Shown: positions 16,423 to 23,447 of the stretch, piece by piece | How positions within the stretch are numbered: the stretch's first letter is position 1 | Layout of the letters: each line of letters starts with the position of its first letter | DNA from: JAKACA01 sp052143575 | GTDB lineage: Bacteria > Actinomycetota > Acidimicrobiia > Acidimicrobiales > Bog-793 | Reading direction: 5' to 3' | Length of the DNA: 64,000 nt | Assembly: GCA_052143575.1 (NCBI GenBank) | Contig: JBKQSP010000055.1 | Location: 5,900 to 69,899 of the forward strand | The notes under the pieces: generated by a model | The model's input: the letters and a program-made list of their open reading frames with translations, nothing else | Database searches by the model: none | Told to the model about the DNA's origin: nothing | Position numbers and translations under genes: made by a program

Positions 16423-17789
16423 GAATACCCCGAGCCGAGGTCGGCACCGTCCGCCGCCGCGCTGGCGGTAGCGGGGACCGCCGGCGCCGCCAGCAAAGGC
16501 CGCCTCGCCGCATCGGCGTCGCGGCGCTCTCGGGCGCGCGCCTCCAGCAGGACGCGGTACTGCTCCGCCGTGAGGCGGGCGGTCACCGGCCAGGTGAAGC
16601 GTTCCAGCGTGCGCCTCCGGCCGGCGGCACCGATCCGTGCCCGCAGCTCCGGGTCTGCCAGCGCCCGCAGGAGGCCGGCGGCGAGTGCCCCGGGATCGTT
16701 CGGGGCGACGAGCAGTGCCGTCTCGCCGTCGCAACCGGCGACCTCGGGCAGGGCGCCGCCCGTCGTGGCCACGAGCGTCACGCCGCTCGCCATCGCCTCG
16801 ATCGCCGGCAGCGAGAAACCCTCGTAGAGCGACGGCACGACGGCGACCTCGGCGGAGGCGTACAGCTCGGACAGCTCGTCGTCGGAGATGCCCGAAACGA
16901 AGCGAACGGCGCCCTCGAGACCGAGACGGTCGAGGACCCCTGGGACGAGGCTGCCGTCCCGCAGGCGGCCCACGACGACGAGGTGGGCGTCGGCTCGCTC
17001 CGTGCGCACCTTGGCGAGGGCTTCGAGCAGCGGGATGAGCCCCTTCATGGGCACGTCGGCACTGGCCGTCGAGACGAGCCTGCCCGCGACGCGGGCGATC
17101 TCGGGACGGGGCCTGAACACCTTCTCGTCGACGCCGACGGGCACGACGGCCATGCGGGAGGGCTCCACTCCGAGCTGCTCGGCGATGTCACGGCGGGACG
17201 ACTCGGAGACCGTGACGACGCGGGGGATCTGGCGGGCCACCCGCCGTTGCATCTCGATGAAGCCGTACCAACGGCGCAGGGTGAGGCGGCGGCGGACCGT
17301 CGTGGCGTGCGAGAGGTCGAGTTCGCGATCGACCGTGATCGGGTGGTGGATCGTCCCGAGCAACGGCCAGCCGTCCCTCATGATGCCGACGAGGCCGCTC
17401 CCGAGGGACTGGTTGTCGTGCACGATGTCGAAATCGCCCCGCCGGGCGGCGAGCAGCTTGCGGGCTCGCAGCGTGAAGGTGCGCGGCTCGGGGAAGCCGG
17501 CGGTGCACATGATGGCGAACTCGAGGGCGTCGACGGAGGTCTTGAACTCGGAGAGCCGGGGGACACGGAAGGGATCCGGCTCGCGGTACAGGTCGAGGCT
17601 CGCCACCGGCACGAAGGCGACGCCCTCCTCCAATTCCGGGTACGGCTGCCCGGAGAACACCGTGACGTCGTGCCCGAGCTGGGTCAGCTCGTTCGTGAGG
17701 TGGCGGGTGTAGACACCTTGACCGCCACAACGTGGGTTACCCCGGTAGACGAGATACGCGACGCGAAGCCGCTCCGCATCAGCGTTCAT
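16416..17789 (-). CDS. GT4-family glycosyltransferase
   Basis: This retaining, GT-B fold glycosyltransferase has 457 residues. The N-terminal acceptor domain shows GGQGVYTRHLTNEL near residue 22, and the C-terminal donor domain shows SLYEGFSLPAIEAMASG with the E-x7-E pair that holds the nucleotide sugar. It would act on the inner face of the membrane. It heads a cotranslated set with the methyltransferase and the toroid protein, which suggests a methylated glycolipid or polysaccharide such as those of mycobacteria. That product is inference. The last about 40 residues are Ala-rich. Confidence 0.88.
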   Translation of the reverse strand: MNADAERLRVAYLVYRGNPRCGGQGVYTRHLTNELTQLGHDVTVFSGQPYPELEEGVAFVPVASLDLYREPDPFRVPRLSEFKTSVDALEFAIMCTAGFPEPRTFTLRARKLLAARRGDFDIVHDNQSLGSGLVGIMRDGWPLLGTIHHPITVDRELDLSHATTVRRRLTLRRWYGFIEMQRRVARQIPRVVTVSESSRRDIAEQLGVEPSRMAVVPVGVDEKVFRPRPEIARVAGRLVSTASADVPMKGLIPLLEALAKVRTERADAHLVVVGRLRDGSLVPGVLDRLGLEGAVRFVSGISDDELSELYASAEVAVVPSLYEGFSLPAIEAMASGVTLVATTGGALPEVAGCDGETALLVAPNDPGALAAGLLRALADPELRARIGAAGRRRTLERFTWPVTARLTAEQYRVLLEARARERRDADAARRPLLAAPAVPATASAAADGADLGSGYSC

Positions 17790-17853
17790 TATCGGTCAAG
17801 CCTTGCCCGCTTCGGTCGTGTGGCGCAACTTGGGGCCTGCCGGCGGGTTTCGC

Positions 17854-19212
17854 TCACTTGAGACCGAAGGCCGACCCGAGCGTGACGGCCACGAGCAGGA
17901 CCGCCATGGCGCTGACGACGACGGTGACGACGGCAGAGGCAACCTTCAGCACGGGCCCGTTCGCCCATTTCCCGAGCACGCTCTTGCGATTGGCGAGCAC
18001 GACGATGAACGTGAGGGTGATGGGCGTCACGAGACCCTGCACGACCTGGGTGCCGATGAGCAGGCTGATGAGGTTGATGGGCGTCAAGGTGACGACGACG
18101 CCGATGACGATCTGGGCCGTGAAGAGCCCGAGGAAGAGCGGCGCCTCCCGGAAGCTGCGCGAGACGGAGCGCTCCACACCGATCGCCTCGGCGAGGGCGT
18201 AGGAGGTCGAGAGCGGCACGACGGCGGCCGCCAGGGCGGAGGCGCCGAGCAGGCCGAGCCCGAAGAGGACGACAGCGGCGGAGCCGGCGACGGGGCGCAA
18301 GGCATGAGCGGCCTCCCGAGCCGAGGTCAGCACGCCCGATCCGCCGATGGCGGCACCCGTTGCGATGATGATCGACCAGGAGATGAACGTGGCGAAGCCG
18401 GCGCCGGCGACGGCGTCGATGCGCTCGAAGCGGTACTCCTCCGGCCCGATGCCCCGGTCGACGACGGCGGAGGCGTTGTAGAGCTGCATGTAGGGGGAGA
18501 TCGTCGTGCCGATGAGGGCGACGGCGAGGAGGATGAAGGCCTGGTCGCCCACGATATGGGGGATCACGACCGAGGTCGCCACGGTCGACCACCTGGGGTG
18601 GGCGAGGATCGCCGCCACCGGGTAGGCGAAAAAGGCGACCGTGAGGATCAGGAAGACGCGTTCGGCGTAGCGGTAGCTCCCGAGCAGCACGAGCAGCCAG
18701 ATGGCGAGGGCAGAGAGCGGGACGGTGATGTAGCGCGAGACCCCGAACAGCTCGAAGGCCGTGGCGATGCCGGCGAACTCCGAGACGACGATGCCGACGT
18801 TGGCGATGATGAGGGCGCCGAGGGCGACGGAGGTGAGCCGGATCGAGAACTCCTCGCGGATGAGGGCGGCGAGGCCCTTGCCCGAGATGGCGCCGAGGCG
18901 GGCGGACATCTCCTGCACGAGCGCGAGGCCGATGCCGATGAGGAGCATGAGGAACAGGGTCCGGTACCGGTACTGCGATCCGGCCGAGGAGTAGGTGACG
19001 ATGCCGCCGGCGTCATTGCCGGCCGCTGCCGCGATGAGGCCGGGGCCGGCGATCGCCGCCACGAAGAGGATCCGCCGCCGCAGGGGTCGGCGGCGCTGAA
19101 CGTGCAGCTGGGGGCTCCCGCCCCGCAGCCGCCCGACGACGCCTACGTGTCCGTCCTCACCCGTGACCCTCGAGCGGCCCTGCGGGCCGGTAGGAGCGGC
19201 GCCAGAGCCCAT
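17854..19212 (-). CDS. Nramp-family divalent metal transporter with altered metal motifs
   Basis: This integral membrane protein of 452 residues has about 11 membrane segments. The first starts GPGLIAAAAGNDAGGIVTYS. Residues 66-70 are NDAGG where canonical Nramp Mn/Fe transporters have DPGN. In the sixth segment the usual A-x-x-M-P-H is replaced by GTTISPYMQ. Both metal-binding segments are thus unlike MntH, and Mg2+ or another ion is possible. The first about 45 residues are basic and soluble. The ATG at 19212 lies 17 bases after the MgtE-N/CBS gene, so the two form an operon. Substrate is inferred from the partner only. Confidence 0.85.
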   Translation of the reverse strand: MGSGAAPTGPQGRSRVTGEDGHVGVVGRLRGGSPQLHVQRRRPLRRRILFVAAIAGPGLIAAAAGNDAGGIVTYSSAGSQYRYRTLFLMLLIGIGLALVQEMSARLGAISGKGLAALIREEFSIRLTSVALGALIIANVGIVVSEFAGIATAFELFGVSRYITVPLSALAIWLLVLLGSYRYAERVFLILTVAFFAYPVAAILAHPRWSTVATSVVIPHIVGDQAFILLAVALIGTTISPYMQLYNASAVVDRGIGPEEYRFERIDAVAGAGFATFISWSIIIATGAAIGGSGVLTSAREAAHALRPVAGSAAVVLFGLGLLGASALAAAVVPLSTSYALAEAIGVERSVSRSFREAPLFLGLFTAQIVIGVVVTLTPINLISLLIGTQVVQGLVTPITLTFIVVLANRKSVLGKWANGPVLKVASAVVTVVVSAMAVLLVAVTLGSAFGLK

Positions 19213-19228
19213 AAGCCACCATCCGCCG

Positions 19229-20566
19229 TCATTGCAGGAACCTCGGGAAGTGCAGTCGTCCCCGTTCGGGCAGGAGGGCGTCCACGACGTCGTCCGCCAG
19301 GATGCGCCCGATCGGGCGGCCTTCCTCCACCACGAGGACCGACGACCGGCGCGCCTCGGTGAGCTGTGCCGCCACCTCGCGGATGGAAGCGCCCGGGCGG
19401 ACCGTGAGCGGAGCCTCGTCGCCGACGAGGTCGGCAAGGCTGGAGTGGAGGTCGGCGATCACGAGGTCGAAGAGGGTGACGTCCGCCATGAGGACGCCGT
19501 CGGCGTCGACGACCGCCACGCCGTCGAGCTCGCCGCGGTGGTCTGCCAGCTGCCGGAGCCGCTCGCGGACGGCCTCCACGGTCTCCTCGAGATGTGCGAC
19601 GGCGAGCGACGTGGTCATGATGCCGCCGGCGGAGTCCTCCTCGTAAGCGAGCATGCCGGCGAGCTCCCTCGCCCGCTCACGCGGCATGTGCTCGAGGAGC
19701 TCGTCGCGCTCGTCGCCGGCGAGGTCGCGCAGGGCCTCGACGGCCTCGTCCGTCTCCATGGAGGAGAGGAGGGCGGCCGCTTGCTCGGGGTCGACGCCGC
19801 GCAGGAGGGACTCGAGCTCCTCCGGGTCCATCTCCTCGAGGGCGTCAGCGGCGTCCTTCGGATCCAGCACCTGCAGCAGCTCCTGCTGCTCGACCCGGTC
19901 GAGGTCCTCCAGCAGGTCGGCGAGCTCGCCGGGGCGCAAGCGGGTGAGCCCCTCGTGGGAGGTGCGGAGGCGCACCGGGCGGCCGGGGGCGCCGAAGGGT
20001 TGGATTGCGGCCCAGTCGATCACCCGGCCGGGCGTCGGCTTGCTGCGCTGGCGAGCGGGGCCGAGGCGCCGGAGCAAAGTCTGGGTGCTGACGTCGACGC
20101 CGACGAGGCGGATGCGGTTCTGCACGGGCGCCAGGTAGAGGTCGGCGGCCCGGATGACCTGGACACCGTCGACGTCCACGAGCTGGTGGTCGAGCACGTC
20201 GCGGGCCAGCAGCAGCTCCCCGTCGCGGCGCTCGTAGTCGCGTAGGTCGACGCGGGCCGACCGCAGCGTCAGCACGGTGTGGCTGAGGTTGTCGACGAGG
20301 CTGGCGTCGAGAAACACCTTGCGCCTCCCCACGCGCACGACGAACCCCGTGATCGGCGGGTAGGCCTGGTCGCCGGCGAAACGGGCGACGGCGTCCACGA
20401 CTCGCCCGATCTCCTCGCCGCCCTGGTGACGCACCGGCCGGTCGATGAGCCCGGCAAGCGAGACGATGGAGTCCCGCACGGCCCGCGTCGCCGTCAGCCG
20501 CCGGTGGCGTTGATCGAGCCGGGAACGCAACGTCTGGGGTGCCGGGAGGGGCGGGCGGTGGGCCAT
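19229..20566 (-). CDS. Soluble PRC-barrel/MgtE-N/CBS protein, putative transporter regulator
   Basis: The 445-residue protein has two PRC-barrel-like segments (about 35-95 and 105-165), the MgtE N-terminal helical domain (about 205-305), and a CBS pair (about 308-430) that begins with the MgtE signature YEEDSAGGIMTT. In MgtE these domains bind Mg2+ and close the channel when Mg2+ is high. Here the MgtE membrane domain is missing; the chain ends after the second CBS domain. The next gene is an Nramp-like transporter, so this protein probably gates or senses for it. GAAGGAGG eight or so bases before the ATG at 20566 is its ribosome-binding site, and it sits in the loop of a small GAAGC/GCTTC hairpin. 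Confidence 0.88.
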   Translation of the reverse strand: MAHRPPLPAPQTLRSRLDQRHRRLTATRAVRDSIVSLAGLIDRPVRHQGGEEIGRVVDAVARFAGDQAYPPITGFVVRVGRRKVFLDASLVDNLSHTVLTLRSARVDLRDYERRDGELLLARDVLDHQLVDVDGVQVIRAADLYLAPVQNRIRLVGVDVSTQTLLRRLGPARQRSKPTPGRVIDWAAIQPFGAPGRPVRLRTSHEGLTRLRPGELADLLEDLDRVEQQELLQVLDPKDAADALEEMDPEELESLLRGVDPEQAAALLSSMETDEAVEALRDLAGDERDELLEHMPRERARELAGMLAYEEDSAGGIMTTSLAVAHLEETVEAVRERLRQLADHRGELDGVAVVDADGVLMADVTLFDLVIADLHSSLADLVGDEAPLTVRPGASIREVAAQLTEARRSSVLVVEEGRPIGRILADDVVDALLPERGRLHFPRFLQ

Positions 20567-20725
20567 GGAAGCCTCCTTCGGTGCTTCGGCGCCGGAGCGG
20601 CGCGGGCGGGCGTGGGATGCACGTGAGTCGGCAGATCAGTCGCGGCAGCGACGGGTGTGCCGGAACGGTGAGACCCGGTCCCGCCCGGGCATCGGCGCCG
20701 AGCAGCCAGGGTGCGGCTCAGCAGT

Positions 20726-20760
20726 CCGCCGGCCCGCTCAGCGACTGAGGGGGCGGCGGG
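20726..20760 (-). promoter_or_regulatory. Leader hairpin overlapping the end of the leader ORF
   Basis: On the minus strand CCCGCCGCCCCCTCAG (20760-20745) pairs with CTGAGCGGGCCGGCGG (20741-20726) around the loop TCG, giving about 14 pairs with one bulge and one mismatch. The 5' arm is the Pro-Arg-Arg-Pro-Leu-Ser codons of the leader, and the stop codon lies in the 3' arm. A ribosome finishing the leader must melt it; a ribosome stalled earlier would let it form. No U tract follows, so any termination would be Rho-dependent or the hairpin would act on translation. Confidence 0.55.
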
Positions 20761-20809
20761 GCACGAGGGGACGGGGCACGACGGTACTCGGGGGTTGGTC
20801 GGTTGACAT
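20738..20809 (-). CDS. 23-codon proline/arginine-rich leader peptide
   Basis: A short ORF starts at the ATG at 20809, seven bases after a near-perfect Shine-Dalgarno sequence AAAGGAGGT (20825-20817), one of the best in the window. The peptide begins MSTDQPPSTVV and ends PLVPRRPLSR. Prolines are at positions 6, 7, 12, 14, 17 and 20; arginines at 13, 18, 19 and 23. It lies about 170 bases upstream of the MgtE-N/CBS and Nramp operon. It resembles proline-codon leaders of Mg2+ transporter genes, such as MgtL of Salmonella, in length, in proline content and in a PLxPRR-like end. Such leaders sense Mg2+ through how well ribosomes translate the proline codons. The likeness is from memory and the function here is inference. 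Confidence 0.62.
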   Translation of the reverse strand: MSTDQPPSTVVPRPLVPRRPLSR

Positions 20810-21029
20810 CGACCCCACCTCCTTTCGTGCTCGGCCAACTCGTCACGGTGCTCCGCCGACGACTCCCACCAGGCGAAACCCACCACACCCTACCCGCCCC
20901 GCCGCCTCCCAGCCGTCGGGATCGCCATGACCTCACCGCCACCGTGCCGCTGTCTCGGCTCGGCGCACCGGCCGGCCGCCGGCATCGCCGGACTGCCACC
21001 TCTGGCGGCCTGGCGATAGCCTGGGGCTC
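20810..21029. other. Divergent intergenic region
   Basis: This stretch between the leader ORF and the acyl-CoA dehydrogenase gene must hold the promoters for both directions. Apart from the leader's Shine-Dalgarno sequence and the TAGCCT box at 21017, I see no further gene or named riboswitch in it. Confidence 0.5.
21017..21022 (+). promoter_or_regulatory. -10 box of the acyl-CoA dehydrogenase gene
   Basis: TAGCCT ends seven bases before the ATG at 21030, which has no Shine-Dalgarno sequence. Confidence 0.55.
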
Positions 21030-22277
21030 ATGGATCTGACGTACCCACCAGAAGCCGAGGCGTTCCGCCGCGAGGTCCGCAGTTGGCTCGAGGAGAACCT
21101 GCCCGACGGGTGGGGCCAGCCGGGCTTCTCGATGGCCCCTGACCAGCGTGCCGCCTTCAACCACGAGTGGACGAAGAAGCTTGCCGAGGGCGGCTGGATC
21201 TGCGCCTCCTGGCCGAAGGAGTACGGCGGCCGCGGGCTCTCGCTCATGGAGAGCGTCGTGCTGAACGAGGAGTTCGCTCGCTTGAACGCCCCCATGCGTG
21301 CCGACTTCTTCGGTGACACCCTCGTCGGCCCGACGATCCTCAAGTGGGGCAGCGAGGAGCAGAAGCAGTACTTCCTGCCGAAGATCCTCTCCGGCGAGAT
21401 CTCCTGGTGCCAGGGCTTCTCCGAGCCCGACTCGGGCAGCGATCTCGCCTCCTTGACGACGCGGGCCGAGCTCGACGGCGACGAATGGGTGATCAACGGG
21501 CAGAAGGTCTGGACGACGCAGGCGCAGTACGCCGATTATGTCTTCCTGCTCGCCCGCACGGACCCCGACGCCCCCAAGCACAAGGGGATCTCCTACCTGC
21601 TCGTCCCCATGCGCCAGGACGGCATCGACGTCCGTCCCATCGCCCAGATCGACGGCTCGGCCGAGTTCAACGAGGTCTTCTTCTCGAACGCACGCTGCCC
21701 CCGCGACAATGTCGTCGGCGGCGTCAACAATGGCTGGGCCGTCGCCATGGACACCTTGGGCTTCGAGCGGGGCACCTCGGCCACCACGGGGCACCGACGG
21801 TTCCAAAAGGAGCTGGACGCCGTCATCGCAATTGCCCGGCGCAACGGGAAGATCGACGACCCCCTTGTTCGCCAGGGTCTCGCCAAGGCGTGGTCGAAGG
21901 TGAAGATCATGCAGATCAACGGGCTGCGGACCCTGACCTCGGCCCTCAACGGCGACCATTCGACGATCGCTCTCGGCGCCACCAACAAGATGTACTGGTC
22001 CGAGTACCACCGCGACACGATGGAGCTGGCGATGGACGTCCTCGGCATGGAGGGCCAGATCCTGCCTGAAGGCGGCGGTGAGGACGGCGACGACGTCGAG
22101 TTCCTGCCGGGCATCGGGGCCCGCCACCGCCGGCCGGGCTACGCCGTGAGCCCGCTGCAGGCGAGCTTCTTCTTCTCCCGTTCCGAGACGATCTGGGGCG
22201 GCACGGCCCAGATCCAGCGCAACATCGTCGGGGAGCGGGTGCTCGGCCTTCCGAAGGAGCCCAAGGCCGGCGGCTGA
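21030..22277 (+). CDS. Acyl-CoA dehydrogenase
   Basis: This FAD enzyme oxidises an acyl-CoA to the 2-enoyl-CoA. The protein has 415 residues with the three usual domains: N-terminal helices (ending FFGDTLVGPTILKWG), the beta domain with QGFSEPDSGSDLASL and the FAD-contacting WTTQAQYADY, and the C-terminal helical bundle with TIWGGTAQIQRNIVGERVLGLP. A roughly 30-residue Gly/Glu/Asp insert near residue 350 is typical of some actinobacterial FadE enzymes. The YEGT glutamate is replaced (WGGT), as in FadE types whose catalytic base lies elsewhere. Chain length is not predictable. Confidence 0.92.
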   Translation: MDLTYPPEAEAFRREVRSWLEENLPDGWGQPGFSMAPDQRAAFNHEWTKKLAEGGWICASWPKEYGGRGLSLMESVVLNEEFARLNAPMRADFFGDTLVGPTILKWGSEEQKQYFLPKILSGEISWCQGFSEPDSGSDLASLTTRAELDGDEWVINGQKVWTTQAQYADYVFLLARTDPDAPKHKGISYLLVPMRQDGIDVRPIAQIDGSAEFNEVFFSNARCPRDNVVGGVNNGWAVAMDTLGFERGTSATTGHRRFQKELDAVIAIARRNGKIDDPLVRQGLAKAWSKVKIMQINGLRTLTSALNGDHSTIALGATNKMYWSEYHRDTMELAMDVLGMEGQILPEGGGEDGDDVEFLPGIGARHRRPGYAVSPLQASFFFSRSETIWGGTAQIQRNIVGERVLGLPKEPKAGG

Positions 22278-22302
22278 GGCTCGGGCGACCGCAGCGGCTC
22301 CC

Positions 22303-22308
22303 TAAGGT
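22303..22308 (+). promoter_or_regulatory. -10 box of the aldo/keto reductase gene
   Basis: TAAGGT ends seven bases before the ATG at 22316. It decides between this ATG and an in-frame GTG at 22307 that overlaps the box. Confidence 0.5.
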
Positions 22309-22315
22309 GAGCCGC

Positions 22316-23368
22316 ATGCGCTACAGAACCCTCGGCAGCACAGGAATCCAGGTCAGCCCGTACTGTCTCGGGGCCATGATGTTCGGGGGGTGGGCCAACG
22401 CCGATCACGACGACGGCGTGCGAATCATCCACCGTGCCCTCGACGCCGGCATCAACTTCGTCGACACGGCCGACGTCTACTCGCGAGGCGAGTCCGAGGA
22501 GATCGTCGGCAAAGCCCTGAAGGGACGGCGCGATGCCGTCGTGCTCGCCACGAAGGTGCACGGCCAGATGGGCGAGGGCCCGAACGAGCAGGGCAACTCC
22601 CGGCGCTGGATCATCCATGAGGTCGAGCAGTCGCTGCGGCGGCTCGGCACCGACTACATCGACCTCTCCCAGGTCCACCGGCCGGACCCCCGCACCGACA
22701 TCGAGGAAACCCTCTCGGCCCTCTCCGATCTCATCCATGCCGGCAAGGTGCGCACGATCGGGTCCTCGACGTTTCCTGCCGAGCAGATCGTGGAGGCGCA
22801 GTGGGCCGCCCAGCGCGGCGGCTTCGAGCGATTTCGCTGCGAGCAGCCGCCGTACTCGCTCTTCACGCGAGGGATCGAGGCGGCCGTGCTGCCGACCTGC
22901 GAGCGCTACGGGATGGGCGTCATCGCCTGGAGCCCCCTCGGCGGCGGGTGGCTCACGGGCCGATACCGCCGCGACATGGAGATCGACATGACGACGGGGC
23001 GGGCCTCCCGCCTGCCCGCCCGTTTCGACCCCACCCTGCCGGAGAACCAGCGCAAGCTCGACCTCGTGGAGAAGCTGGAGGCAGTCGCCACCGATGCCGG
23101 CGTCTCCCTCACCCACCTGGCGATCGCCTTCGTCATCGCCCATCCCGCCGTCACCGCCGCCATCATCGGGCCACGCACGATGGAGCAGCTCGAGGATCTG
23201 CTGGCCGGCGCCGGCACCGTGCTCGACGACGCCACCCTCGACCGTCTCGACGAGCTCGTGAAGCCGGGCAGGAACACGAACGCCGCCGACGCAGGTTGGG
23301 AACCGCCCGCGGTCGCCCAGCCGTGGCGGCGGCGGCGCCCGCAAGGGCTGCGGTCCGCCGCGGGCTGA
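22316..23368 (+). CDS. Aldo/keto reductase
   Basis: This NADPH-dependent TIM-barrel oxidoreductase has 350 residues. The catalytic tetrad can be seen: Asp in NFVDTADVYS with the Tyr four or five residues later, Lys in VLATKVHG, and His in SQVHRPDP. The C-terminal NADP-binding part includes IIGPRTMEQLEDLL. It belongs to the YdhF/YghZ-like group that acts on aldehydes and ketones. It follows an acyl-CoA dehydrogenase and may work on lipid-derived carbonyls; that is inference. The last 30 residues are rich in Arg and Ala. Confidence 0.9.
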   Translation: MRYRTLGSTGIQVSPYCLGAMMFGGWANADHDDGVRIIHRALDAGINFVDTADVYSRGESEEIVGKALKGRRDAVVLATKVHGQMGEGPNEQGNSRRWIIHEVEQSLRRLGTDYIDLSQVHRPDPRTDIEETLSALSDLIHAGKVRTIGSSTFPAEQIVEAQWAAQRGGFERFRCEQPPYSLFTRGIEAAVLPTCERYGMGVIAWSPLGGGWLTGRYRRDMEIDMTTGRASRLPARFDPTLPENQRKLDLVEKLEAVATDAGVSLTHLAIAFVIAHPAVTAAIIGPRTMEQLEDLLAGAGTVLDDATLDRLDELVKPGRNTNAADAGWEPPAVAQPWRRRRPQGLRSAAG

Positions 23369-23447
23369 CCGGCCGGCGAGTCGTCCCGACCGGCGTTTCG
23401 CCCTGGAGGCGCCAGAGCGCGAGAATCGGCGAGACCGAGGAGGCCGC

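Noticed and set aside
20567..21029. A classical Mg2+ (M-box) or Mn2+ (yybP-ykoY) riboswitch before the MgtE-N/Nramp operon
   Set aside because: I could not find the conserved core strings of either class. The leader ORF with hairpin explains the region better.
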